From: Chara braunii
Taxonomy: Eukaryota; Streptophyta; Charophyceae; Charales; Characeae
Direction: 5' to 3'
DNA: 26,661 nucleotides
Assembly: GCA_003427395.1 (NCBI GenBank)
Contig: BFEA01000299.1
Location: forward strand, 788,855-815,515
Of the stretch, positions 1-8,758 are shown one piece after another. The notes under the pieces are model-generated. The model searched no databases. It saw only the letters and a program-made list of their open reading frames with translations, and was not told where the DNA came from. A program made the translations under genes and the position numbers. The stretch's first letter is position 1, and each line of letters begins with the position of its first letter.

Positions 1-64
1 CTCTCTCTCTCTCTCTCTCTCCGCGCTGTAAGGCGCACTCTATCTCTCTCTCGCGCGCTATGGC

Positions 65-144
<80 letters not shown>

Positions 145-154
145 CGCGCGCGCG
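1..154. repeat. (CT)n and (CG)n microsatellites
   Basis: CT dinucleotides fill 1-20 and about 66-128, followed directly by a CG run at about 129-154. The open frames read through this stretch are low-complexity artefacts. The window begins inside the repeat, which suggests an assembly edge. Confidence 0.95.
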
Positions 155-200
155 TTCCAACCTGACGGGCAACCCGTTCGTCGCGTTGGAGCGTTAGTGC

Positions 201-271
201 TCGCGCGGCAAATGAGCTGCGGCATAACGCGCTTGCGCGTTAAGTACCTGTTCGCGCGGCAAATGAGCCGC
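201..271. repeat. Two 20-bp direct repeats 51 bp apart
   Basis: TCGCGCGGCAAATGAGC followed by t/cGC occurs at 201-220 and 252-271 with one mismatch. Both lie in GC-rich DNA just after the CG microsatellite. No gene is visible around them. Confidence 0.8.
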
Positions 272-337
272 AGGCCGGTGCCCCGCGGGGTTTTCTTTTT
301 TTCTTTGGAAAAAAAAATAAAAATAAAAATGAATGGA

Positions 338-372
338 CGGGGTGGTACCCGACAACGAGTACTACCACCCCG
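338..372. repeat. 10-bp inverted repeat (hairpin)
   Basis: CGGGGTGGTA at 338-347 is the perfect reverse complement of TACCACCCCG at 363-372, leaving a 15-nt loop. An A-rich stretch (about 308-330) precedes it. Function unknown. Confidence 0.75.
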
Positions 373-475
373 CACCTTCACAAAAAAACCTCCCCCCCCT
401 CCGAGAGCGCGAAAGAACGGTTCGCGGACCCCGTTCATTCGCGTCCAACGCGCGTTTGAATGCGGATTGAACGTG

Positions 476-495
476 AATTGAACGCGCGTTCAATT
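476..495. repeat. 20-bp perfect palindrome
   Basis: AATTGAACGCGCGTTCAATT is its own reverse complement. Related pieces (GCGTTTGAATGCGG, GATTGAACGTG) lie just upstream, so this is a small cluster of GAAC/GTTC-type inverted words. No gene is associated. Confidence 0.8.
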
Positions 496-1196
496 TTTTA
501 ACGCGGACCCCACGTTAAATCGAATTTCGGACACATAGCCCTTCACCTCTCTTACACCCTCATGCGGCCTGGCTATTGCCGCCAGTGCCTTGCATGCAGG
601 CAGCGCCCTACCGCCTAGCGCTGGCCTGCTTGCTCTTAGTGTAGCGCTGCATTGCACAACGGAGCACATATGCATCCGCGCAGCGTGCCCGCAAGTGCCA
701 GCATTGGCCAAGATTCCTGCTGCCTCGCCCTGCTTGCCTATATGCCAGTNCAGCGTGTGGGCGNNCTCCCTTCAGCCTGTGACCGGGNCCCANANGCTGA
801 AGCCAACTCGATACAGTTGGGCCCCGGGGCAATGCAGTTGCGCCTCCTTCATCAAGGCCTGCGGCCAGATTCAGACAGTGGGCCGATTTCCCTCTGGCAT
901 TTTCGGCCTCTCTACCCAGCATGCATTGTCGGCCTCACNTTCGAGTGCCCAGGGCCTAACTAACTNAGAGACCCTGGGCATTTCAGCATTTGCTGAAATN
1001 CGAGACTCGGTGCACTCCAACCAACTGGCGTGCTGCAACTGTATAGACCCCACTTCGTGAAAATGTTGGCACAAAGGGCTCTTGTTGATTTGCTGGCCCG
1101 CCTTCACTTAGGGCGGGCACTAGGCTTGCTGGGGCCTTAGCCCAAAACATGTACATCATGGCAAGGCCCCTACTTGAGGGCTCAATCCTCACACAG
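496..1196. other. No recognisable gene; ambiguous bases and small hairpins
   Basis: No reading frame here gives a recognisable protein. Isolated N bases occur between 750 and 1000, which breaks any frame. Two short perfect stems are visible, GCCCGCC at 1096-1102 with GGCGGGC at 1112-1118, and GGGGCCTT at 1131-1138 with AAGGCCCC at 1163-1170. The second lies close to the point where element 1 is truncated. Confidence 0.6.
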
Positions 1197-1818
1197 GCCA
1201 GAAGTAAAGTTTAACTGTCTTAGAGTAGGTTGCTTCAGCAGCCCTGTGACCACCAACAACCCCCTCATGTAGAGCAACAATTATTTCTAATTGTCTTTCT
1301 TTCCCACTGACAACTCTTAGTGGAGGCAACCCTCCCCTGCCCTCCACGAAGACGTGACCTCTCTTCAGTCTTAACTTCTTTCTTGAATTTTTGCAGTAAT
1401 ATTCCTTTAGCTGTTCATTTTCCATCTTCTTTCCAATCTCCTGGTAATTCTCATCATATTCTTCAAAGATCAATGGTATTTGTTCCTCTGTCTTTCCATC
1501 TTCCTCTTTCTTCTTAGCTTCTTCTTCATCTTTTGACCGGGGACTTTCTCCTGTCTCATGGGCAGCTGCAGTTGCTTCACTGATTCTGACATACCAATCA
1601 TTTTGTTCTTCATCCTCTTCTTTCTCAATGATTAACTCATAAACATAGGCTCCAGGGTTTTTTCCCCAGCTGTCTCTCTCTTCAGGCCATAAACTCCACT
1701 TATAAGAACTTGGGGCATTGTAATCTTCATCATCCTCCTCATTCAGAAAATTATCAACATAGGCAGATTCTTGTATTGAGCCCTTAAATATCTTCATCTT
1801 CATTTTTTCTCCATTCAA
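1197..1818 (-). pseudogene. Element 1 pol: RNase H-integrase linker and integrase N-terminus
   Basis: The frame opens with an acidic, low-complexity linker rich in E, D and K. It continues into an integrase zinc-binding region with LHEGVVGGHR at about 1243-1275, which supplies the two histidines of the HHCC finger. The frame reaches LYFWP near 1197 and then meets unrelated sequence and a TGA at 1191-1189. The two cysteines and the DDE core are missing, so this is a 5' fragment of integrase. It is in a different frame from the RNase H part. The shift falls in a GAAGAT repeat around 1784-1805. The call is firm for the region and weak for exact ends. Confidence 0.75.
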
Positions 1819-2503
1819 TCCGGCTTAAGCCATCTGCCCTGTTCTTCTCAGTATGAATCTTTTCCAATTTAAAATCAAAAGTCCAAATGAAAGCAATCCA
1901 TCTACTTACTGTTGGATCTACTTGCCGGTGTTTTTTAATGGCACCAATCACGACAGATGCATCCGTCCTCAAAATGAATCTCCTCCCAAGCACGTAGTGT
2001 CTGAAGCACCTGAGACAGTGGATGATGGTCAACAACTCTTTCTTGAACTGGGTGTAACCTCTCTCTGTCGAATTAAGAGTCCTACTCTCAAATCTCAGAG
2101 GTCTCGCTTTTCCATTTTGATCCTTTTAAATGAGTACACCCCCAAGAGCCACCGGTCCTCCATCTGCCTCGATGATGAAGGGTCTCCCCTCTTCATCATC
2201 ATAAAAAGACACTCCCAGTACTACTCCCTCGTCCTTTAATTTTTCTTGTAGGGTTTCAACAGCAGCTTGTCTTTTCTCTGTCCATGATAAGTCAGCCCCT
2301 TGTCTCACCATCTCTCTTAGAGGCTCTGCAAGGGTAGCAAAATGAGGAATAAAAATCCTCCAGAACCCACAAACACCCAAGAAGTTTCTGATGTTTGTCA
2401 CCCGCTTGAGAGGCAGAGGCCAGTTCAAAATTTTGTCTATCTTCTTGGGGTCATGACTCCTACCTTTGGAGAAACATCTAAAGCCTAAGATGGTTACTCC
2501 TGC
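1784..2503 (-). pseudogene. Element 1 pol: RT connection and RNase H
   Basis: This continues the RT frame after a TAA at 2506-2504. It holds the RT thumb/connection (RNFLGVCGFWRIFIPHFA) and then RNase H. The first acidic residue is in IIEADGGPVALGGVLI, the second in TERGYTQFKKELL, and the third in ILRTDAS, in the usual order. It ends with the common tail NRADGLSRIEW. Stops are TAA at 2506-2504 and TAA at 2128-2126. The active-site acids appear preserved, so damage here is mainly nonsense mutation. RNase H would degrade the RNA strand of the RNA/DNA hybrid during reverse transcription in the virus-like particle. Confidence 0.8.
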
Positions 2504-3424
2504 TTAAAAGAGAAGGGACTTTGGCTCACTTGCAGTCAGATTATATTTCTGAAGTCTCTCTAGGACTTTCTTTACCCCTTCAGTATGTTCCCAAACAAAC
2601 TTTCTGACTCCATCAGCAACCAAAGTCTCATCTCTTACTATAGGTCCTTTCACATGGTTATCATCTATATAAGGGCTGGTTATCTCAGGCGAGATGTCCT
2701 GCATGACTTGGATCATATCCCTTTGAACCACTGTCACACCATTGGTCCAACCTTGAGGTACCACGCACATCTGAATGAGGCCCCTCGGGGTGTGCATGAC
2801 AGTCGTTGGCCGGCTGGTGGGATCAATGAGAAACTGATCATAGCCAAAATATAAATCAATTAAAGAATAAATGCATCGACCAGCAAAAAATCCAGAAAGG
2901 AGATCAACATTAGGGAGGCTACCTACATCACGTGCCGTTACTGAGTTGAGTTTCTGAAGATCATGTATCCATCTCAATCCACCCCTTGGTTTCCAAAAGC
3001 AAAACTAGTGGTTAGCATACGGTCCATCAGCAGGTTCAACAACATTAGATGCACTATTCTTATTAAGATACTTTACCACTTTTGCCTCTTCTTTCAGGGC
3101 ATACTTGGTTGGCCTGTCATTCCATGGAATATGGTCAACTGTCCAGATTTTTGCCATCTTGATCATATCCACGTCCAACCGCCCTCTTTCTTCATCATTA
3201 AAGGAGAACGCATCAGAGAACTCCTGACACACTTTGAAGATATACTCCTTCTCTTTAGGTAGGATAAACTGATTTGAGCCCATTTTCATCGTGTCAAACC
3301 TTTCCCTGGTCACCATATTCCCCAAGTTTGCAGATTCTCTCAATGCTTTGATAATTCTCCTTTCCTTTTCTTGTGCCTCGTCATAATCCTTTTCTATTAG
3401 AATTGTCACCGGGTTCTTCCTCAC
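2504..3424 (-). pseudogene. Element 1 pol: reverse transcriptase
   Basis: One frame from 3424 to 2504, interrupted only by a TAG at 3007-3005. Visible motifs in order are RWIHDLQKLN, SLIDLYFGYDQ with the first catalytic aspartate, PQGWTN, and YIDD at 2660-2671 with the other two, so all three catalytic aspartates are present. The TAG falls in the PYAN...FCFWKP segment where related RTs have an aromatic residue. The GWTN and YIDDxxVKGP style differs from the PFGLTNAP/YLDDILVFS style of ordinary plant chromoviruses, and from memory resembles a Ty3/gypsy clade best known from fungi. Confidence 0.85.
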
Positions 3425-3459
3425 CCCCTTGGGTTTGTATTTCCTTTTTGACCCAGTGG

Positions 3460-3865
3460 CTATTTTCCTAAAAAAGGATGAGTTGATGCAAACTTTAACT
3501 CTATTTCCCCACCCTTGGCAGTCTCAACAGCCTTCTTAAATGCTTCAATCTGCCCATCTTCATCTTTGAGTTTGCCAAGAGCTTTCATCATCTTTGAAAT
3601 CTGATTGATATCGACTGAGACTTCTTCTTTAACCTCTTGCTTGTCTTTCCCTTTTATTTTTCTTATCCTCTCAACGGACTCTTCCCTTCTAATTGAGTTT
3701 GCTGATATCTTGTGCTTGTGGTGATGGGACGTACATACCATAAAGGTCTGTTCCTGTGCAGTCTCCGGTTCCTGTAAGCAAATCCAGGAGGACCCTTCGT
3801 GACTAAAGAACTGGACTGCTTCCATCCTGTGTAAGAACGGAGTGCCTAGAATACAATCATGGTGT
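3460..3865 (-). pseudogene. Element 1 pol: protease C-terminal part and linker to RT
   Basis: The frame contains ILGTPFLHRMEAVQFF at about 3852-3805, matching the second conserved hydrophobic-glycine motif of retropepsins. A lysine- and glutamate-rich linker (about 3720-3460) then leads toward RT. It is in a different frame from both the active-site half of the protease on its right and the RT on its left, so frameshifts flank it. The linker is poorly conserved in such elements and gives no further clue. Confidence 0.65.
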
Positions 3866-4134
3866 AGGTCTGGTACAACGAATGCGAACAGCTTGACTGC
3901 TCATCCCAACCCTGATGGGCAAGTTGTCAATAAACCCTGCCACGAAGAGTTCCCCAACAATATCACTCAGTGTTTGTTTCGAAGGCCTATCAATAATCAG
4001 GTCACAGGCTTCCATAGTTTTCTGAGAAATAAGTATTATTTATGCGCCAGAATCCACTAGAGCTCGGATTTTCACCTGATTGATATAGATAGTTAGATAC
4101 CCACAGCCCATGGTTGTGAATCTCATTTTACATC
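3866..4134 (-). pseudogene. Element 1 pol: retropepsin active-site half
   Basis: Translating the minus strand in the frame not used by gag gives VKIRALVDSGA followed immediately by a TAA at 4042-4040. DSGA at 4043-4054 is the aspartic protease active site that cleaves Gag-Pol. After the stop the frame continues as IILISQKTMEACDL and further, ending at a TGA near 3860. The gag frame ends at 4135 just before this, so gag and protease are in different frames here. Whether that reflects programmed frameshifting or decay cannot be decided from one damaged copy. Confidence 0.7.
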
Positions 4135-5910
4135 CTAGCAAGATCTTGTTAACCCGACTGGGAAAGATTGATCCCAGATAGTTAACTCCATCATTTTCTT
4201 ATCAATTAACTTCGTGAGTTCCTCTCTCAACTTTGGTGCTAAAGTCATTGTCTCTTTGAAAGACAAAGTCATTTTTGTTTCCTCCAACATTATCGTAATT
4301 ACATCTGTAATTACAGTTTCATCCTCCAGCTCACTCTTGAGAATGAATTTTCTCTTCTTCTCTTGTTCATTCTTTTTGGGTAGAGGTTCTGGTTCTTGAT
4401 CATCAAGAATGTTAATTAGAGCCTCTTCGACCTTCCTTCTCTTTTTTTTCTCTATCATTTGTGGAGTGAAGCGTGCTTGAAGGTTCCTCACTTCTCCTAT
4501 CACTGCACTGGGTTCCATGACGAGTTCTGGTGGTAGATCACTCTCAAAAGACATCATGTTAACAGAACTGGCAGACTTGCTAGGAGAAATTGTCACTAAC
4601 TCAGAAGGAATCTGAGAAGCGAAGCTCTCTACCAACAAAAACTCACTTGAGGATGCCTCATTGGACATGTCGTCCATTAAAGTTAGAGACTGCAATGGTA
4701 AATCAATCAATGGAAAATGATCATCGACTTTCTGCAAAAGTTCCTCAGGCAAATCACCAATGAGGATGTGAACATTCACATTAGTTTTTCTCTTCTTCGT
4801 TTTCTTCATTTTCTCTTCATGTTTAAGGGCAAAAAGTCTCATACCTTCAAGATGCCTAGGATCCAATTTGTTCCATGAACTGTCACAGACATGACCCATT
4901 GCATCCTTTTTAGCTACCCCACTCTTCACATCCTCTTCTAAGGGTTTACAATAGGTGGTAGTGTGACCTCTTTCACCACAATAGTAGCAGACAAAACTCT
5001 TCCTTGGTCGCTCGTCGTACTTCCTTCTTTCTCTGTTCCCTTTTCCACCATTAACTTCATTCTTTCTAGATCTGGAGGAATCTCCTCTTTTACCATAGCC
5101 TTCATCATCATCATCATCATCCTCATCATCTTCACTTTCTGCCTTCTTCTTTCCTTTCTCGTCTGCAGCATGATTGGTAGGCATATAATTGGTCATAACT
5201 CGTTGAATAATATTTTCAGCACTCAGATTGTTCCCTCTATTCATACCATTTTCAGTCTCCCAGTCTTTGGCCAATGTGTTGATCTGATCCAATGATCATT
5301 TCTTGTGAGAAACTGTAGATAGACTTCTGACTATTGCAACCATTTCATCCCATCTGAGAGGGTAGTGTTGAGCTTGATTAAGAACAGTCTGTCTTTCATT
5401 GTCAGTAAAGTTAGTTAAGAAAATATGGCATCTTTGAGCCTCATCCAAATACGGGATTCTTCTGGCTGTTCTGATGAAAGTTTGAAGGAAAACATTGAAG
5501 GTGTCATACTTACCTCTTCTGATGTTGAGGAGATCATTGGTAGTTGTCGGGACAGAATCTTTCCCAAATTCTCTTTTCATTATTTCTTTTTCCTAGGTAG
5601 TGACCCCTTCCATCAATTCTTGAACAGCCAACCTCGAGTCAGTGTCACAGTAGGATAGAAGGTGCTTAAGCCGTTGTTTATCTGTTCAACCATTACTGAG
5701 ACCGAATAACTCATATTCATCCAAGAAATCATTTACTTGAGGCCCTCTGAAGCATGAAATCCTCTCATCTCGCCTCTTTGCTCTTGCGATATCTGACCCT
5801 CCTTTTATAGTGTCAACTTTGTTGACCAGTTCTCGTATAACACCTACAAGAGCCTCTTCATTAGTTCCTGTAGAAGAACTTGGCCTCCCTCGTCCTGCCA
5901 TTTTGACCAT
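4135..5910 (-). pseudogene. gag: Element 1 gag with CCHC zinc knuckle
   Basis: One frame runs from ATG 5910 (or 5901) to 4135 and is broken by TGA 5688-5686, TAG 5595-5593 and TGA 5298-5296. The capsid-like part (about 5800-5300) includes RGPQVNDFLDEYELFGLS and FLTNFTDNERQTVL. An acidic run encoded by ATC/TCA repeats (5101-5140) precedes the knuckle CYYCGERGHTTTYC at 4948-4989, with C-x2-C-x4-H-x4-C spacing. The knuckle would bind genomic RNA. After it come about 270 residues rich in K, E and S, linking to protease. The start is uncertain because the same frame is open upstream into ORF G, separated only by a TGA. Confidence 0.8.
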
Positions 5911-5973
5911 TGACTTTCCCTGATACTCTCTTACCTCTCTTCCTGCCACTTTTGTCCTCCCTTTTCTTACTTC

Positions 5974-6238
5974 TCAACCTTTTACTTTTCTTGCAAGAGA
6001 TACAAACTCGTTTCTCTCTTCCCTTGTTTGCTCTACCGCTTGAATGTTCTGTACATAAAGAGTGTAGGCAATAATAGACTGGGTGGTAATCAGAGGCAAA
6101 GCAACTCTTCTCCGCCTTCCAATATAATCCTCAATCAGTTCTCTTTCATCATCCCCGTTCAGTCTCCTGTTATATCCTCACAAAACCCCGGATCATAAAG
6201 TACCGTGTCAAATCCATGATCTCATAATCAAATTGCAT
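5974..6238 (-). pseudogene. ORF G: small unknown ORF before gag
   Basis: ATG at 6238-6236 follows the stop of ORF F by 3 nt. It opens with MQFDYEIMDLTRYFMIRGFV and meets a TAA at 6172-6170. A neighbouring frame then carries on as a coherent helical sequence (DDERELIEDYIGRRRR, then QNIQAVEQTREERNEF) to a TGA at 5976-5974, in the same frame as gag. I read it as one ORF of about 85-90 residues with a small frameshift near 6170. It could instead be an N-terminal extension of Gag cut by the TGA. No family was recognised. Confidence 0.4.
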
Positions 6239-6241
6239 TGC

Positions 6242-6557
6242 TTACGAAGCACTGTTAATCCTTTTTGCAAGAGAAACTCTTTCTCTAGAAGAGTGGTATG
6301 ATATTCTCTCAACGGTTCTCACTTTCACTAGTTTCAGTAAATAGCTGATCTCGGTCTGGTCAGTAACGGCTCTTGGGGCAGAATCTCTCATCTGATCAAA
6401 GAAAGGTTGCAAGAACTCAAGCTCATCAAAGGTAGAGAGGTTTCTGTCTGAGATCCGAAGAGTCCCTTTTGTCTTAACTACCCTTCCTTCCAATACAACC
6501 CGAAATGTTAGCTGCTCAACCGCTCCAGGCATCGTTGACCATCACGAACAGTGTCAT
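6242..6557 (-). pseudogene. ORF F: unknown, overlaps ORF E by ATGA
   Basis: ATG at 6557-6555 overlaps the stop of ORF E (TGA 6556-6554). It begins MTLFVMVND, then appears to shift frame near 6535 into a sequence with QLTFRVVLEGRVVKTKG, which looks like two or three beta strands, followed by a helix (FDELEFLQPFFDQMRDS). It ends at TAA 6244-6242. The module consensus of ORFs A-E is not visible. About 105 residues if joined. No function is recognised. Confidence 0.4.
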
Positions 6558-7084
6558 GAGAGGTAAATCTCAGGATGAATACAGTCAGGGACCTCGAACT
6601 GGTGTTCAAAAGTATTTAAAAGTAGGGACTTTATCATCACTGCGGAGTCACTCTCCCTTGCATCACCTACTATGGCAATGGCTTCCAGAAGAGGCATCTA
6701 ATCTCTCCTGTCATCAAAACCATTAGTAGTTAAGAAGCTAGGAAGTCTTTCAAATTGCCTTATTCCTTCTCCCCAAGTTACCTTCCTGTGTAATTTTTCC
6801 AGCCACTCTTTTGTCCTTATAAGACTGGTATAAGCCCCTAACCGATATTCCAAATAATATGTTTCCTTCTCTAGGCATACCGGAGCGTAAATCCTTACGT
6901 CCAGGCTGGATGTGTTCAGGAACTTGACTACTGGTATGTGAAATATTATTCGCCCCCTTACACAAGTCTCGTATCTCAGAATTACAAAGGGATTATTAGA
7001 TCCAATTACTTCATAAAGTCTACCTCTCACAACAGTTATTTTTGCTGTTGAGAGTATTCTTCTTGAACCCTCTTCACCTTCCAT
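6554..7084 (-). pseudogene. ORF E: module copy, most diverged
   Basis: First ATG in frame is at 7084-7082, overlapping the end of ORF D. The module core is recognisable as FVILRYE, then HIPVVKFLNTSSLDVRIYA, matching RYE and DVRIY of copies C and D. The frame meets TAG at 6700-6698, exactly where copies A, B and C have the conserved tryptophan, and goes on after it as MPLLEAIAIVGDARES, which matches the tail of copy C. The true end is TGA 6556-6554, overlapped by the ATG of ORF F. Function unknown. Confidence 0.5.
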
Positions 7085-7539
7085 ACAAAATCTATCATGG
7101 TTGATCAATTGCCCCTCGAAAAGGTAAACCCTTCAACAGGAGGAGACGATATCCCAATGAAAGGTCTGACATAGGTACTCCAAGAGAAACTTTCTCCTTC
7201 TCGTTCTAACCTTCTTTTCTCATCATGCACGATATCTGATGCTCGTTGCCAGCATGAACCTCTTCTACACTCTTCAAATCTATGTCCTGATACGTAGATC
7301 CTAACATCAAACTCATCAAGATCATTAAAATAATAGGTAAGAACATACACACTGTGTTGATCTCGCCCTTGATTCTTTAGTGCCTCATATCTCACGATCT
7401 CATAGGGAATCACGACTCTCCTCGCTATAGAATTAAGGGAATTTAACAGTTTATCTGATTCAGCCTTACTCAACCTCTCATGTCCTCTTACCAATCTAAA
7501 CCAGAGCTTCTCTCTTGGAGGCACGTAGAGCTGACTCAT
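7036..7539 (-). pseudogene. ORF D: module copy
   Basis: ATG 7539-7537 overlaps the TGA of ORF C (7538-7536) as ATGA. The N-terminal part has a leucine-rich helix (KLLNSLNSIARR), then PYEIVRYE, a strand pair VYVLTYYF and DEFDVRIYV, and a charged helix (ASDIVHDEKRRLEREG). Next comes a PP-containing loop. The frame stops at TGA 7107-7105 where the conserved tryptophan is expected, but continues after it as STMIDFVWKVKRVQEE, aligning without gaps to the tail of copy C, up to TAA 7038-7036. About 165 residues in total. No known family recognised; fold and role are unknown. Confidence 0.6.
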
Positions 7540-8024
7540 TTGGTTCTTTGGTCTCTTTCCACTTTCAGTGCAAGCTCAACCACTGGAGACCAATTATATC
7601 TTGACAAATTAATATCAGGTAAGGGAGGAGCTGGGAATCCCTCAAAGACAATAAATCGAGTAGATCCAATGAAGCATTTATTTTCCCTCCCAAGTCTCTC
7701 TTTCTCTTTCAGTACAACCTCTTCAGCAAATCCCCAGCATCTCTCATACACTACGTCAGTACTTCTTTCTTTAGGAACATAAATTCTCACATCATACGTA
7801 TCCAGGTCTACGAAGTAAAATGTCAGTACATAGAATCGTTCCTGCTCCCATCCTCTCTCGATCATCTCATATCGGACAACCTCATATGAGAACACATCTC
7901 TCTTACTTGGAGTATTCAGTGATCTCATGAGACACTCGACCTTCTCTTGGCTTGGGCATGAACGTCTGCCAAATTTCGACCTTCTCCGTCTGATTTCCTC
8001 TGCTGAAGTCTCTTTAGTTCTCAT
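7536..8024 (-). CDS. ORF C: intact module copy, unknown protein (162 aa)
   Basis: This is the best-preserved copy, ATG 8024-8022 to TGA 7538-7536 with no internal stop. It has a basic N-terminus (EEIRRRRSKFGRR), then VECLMRSLN, SYEVVRYE, FYVLTFYFVDLD, YDVRIYV, a helix AEEVVLKEKERLGRE, a proline loop PAPPLPD and NWSPVVELALK near the end. No signal peptide, membrane segment or zinc finger is visible. The start follows the stop of ORF B by 10 nt, and the end overlaps ORF D as ATGA. It lies between PBS and gag of element 1, so its product would be an accessory protein of the element. I do not recognise the family. Confidence 0.65.
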   Translation of the reverse strand: MRTKETSAEEIRRRRSKFGRRSCPSQEKVECLMRSLNTPSKRDVFSYEVVRYEMIERGWEQERFYVLTFYFVDLDTYDVRIYVPKERSTDVVYERCWGFAEEVVLKEKERLGRENKCFIGSTRFIVFEGFPAPPLPDINLSRYNWSPVVELALKVERDQRTK

Positions 8025-8034
8025 GAGCGCCAGT

Positions 8035-8427
8035 TCATCTCTCCTTTTTTAGTACCATGCTGATAATTGGTAGCCAATTAGTCCCATCACAGTAGCTGTC
8101 AGGGATAGGAGGGATCGGAACAGTCTCATATGTTACTGGCATTAGACCCCATTCCACTTTCTTCTTTCGCTTGATTAGGTCTGCCCTTTCATCATAGATG
8201 AACTGAACAATAATTTCCCATAACCAGTTAAAATTCTCACCATCATTGCATCCTCCCTTCTTGACGTAAGGACGGATATCATAGATATCTTCTTCCAAGA
8301 AGCGAGTCAGCACTATACAGATGGTTGAACCATGTGAGTGATAGACCTAGCAACCCTCATACTGGTAGGGGAGTATCTGCTTAGACGTGAGTTTAGAGAG
8401 TTTTTTCAATGCATCGTTGACCAACAT
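8035..8427 (-). pseudogene. ORF B: module copy with one stop
   Basis: ATG 8427-8425 opens MLVNDALKKLSKLTS, then LPYQYEG and a TAG at 8349-8347. The same frame continues with the module core TICIVLTRFLEEDIYDIRPYV, a helix rich in W, E and K, and the proline loop IPPIPD followed by TNWLPII. It ends at TGA 8037-8035, 10 nt before ORF C. Spacing from PP to the conserved W is 12 residues, as in A and C. About 130 residues. It is the first module after the PBS. Confidence 0.55.
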
Positions 8428-8736
8428 CTCCTGGATTTGATTTGTTCTCTTATTTCTCAATCTCTTTCAGTAGTCAAGGGTTCATACGGCATACCTGAGA
8501 TCAAGCTTGATCCTCTCCAACAGGTAATGTCAATCTCCTTCTCCAGTCCAGTGTGGTACCTCACACAAGAAGAGATACAACTCAGTCAGCAACTAGAACT
8601 CCCAAGAAATTAATAGCTCAATCAAGACGTCAGAGTCGATCTAAAAATCAGAATATTGTCAACAGTTCTCAAGTCCTAATCAAAACTCAAAGCTGTTGCT
8701 GACCCAGGCTCGTTCCGGACACAAAAAATTTTCATG
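8428..8736 (-). other. Leader between PBS and first module ORF
   Basis: About 300 nt with frequent stops on the minus strand and no recognised protein. The plus-strand open frame here (8338-8613) is antisense to ORF B and its leader and shows no family resemblance. It is best read as the untranslated leader of element 1, perhaps with a decayed further ORF. Confidence 0.5.
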
Positions 8737-8754
8737 TCCCCGGCAACGGCGCCA
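8737..8754 (-). promoter_or_regulatory. Primer-binding site, tRNA-Asp type
   Basis: The minus strand reads TGGCGCCGTTGCCGGGGA, complementary over all 18 nt to the 3' end, including CCA, of plant tRNA-Asp. Four A residues separate it from the LTR edge. This is where minus-strand cDNA synthesis would be primed, and it fixes the orientation and 5' edge of the internal region of element 1. The same PBS is known from plant Tat and Athila elements. Confidence 0.9.
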
Positions 8755-8758
8755 TTTT

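Noticed and set aside
58-481. Open frames through the first 480 bases
   Set aside because: They are built from CT, CG and A-rich low-complexity DNA and give R/E-rich strings without any domain.
4963-5295. Plus-strand ORF with isoleucine-rich stretch resembling a membrane segment
   Set aside because: It is antisense to the acidic repeat of element 1 gag. The Ile run comes from the ATC repeat.
7105-7108. TTGA stop-start overlap between ORFs D and E
   Set aside because: The TGA replaces a conserved tryptophan inside the module, and TTG is an unlikely start in a eukaryote. The true end of D is at 7036.
8338-8613. Plus-strand ORF near the PBS
   Set aside because: Antisense to ORF B and its leader, where the module consensus is clear on the minus strand.
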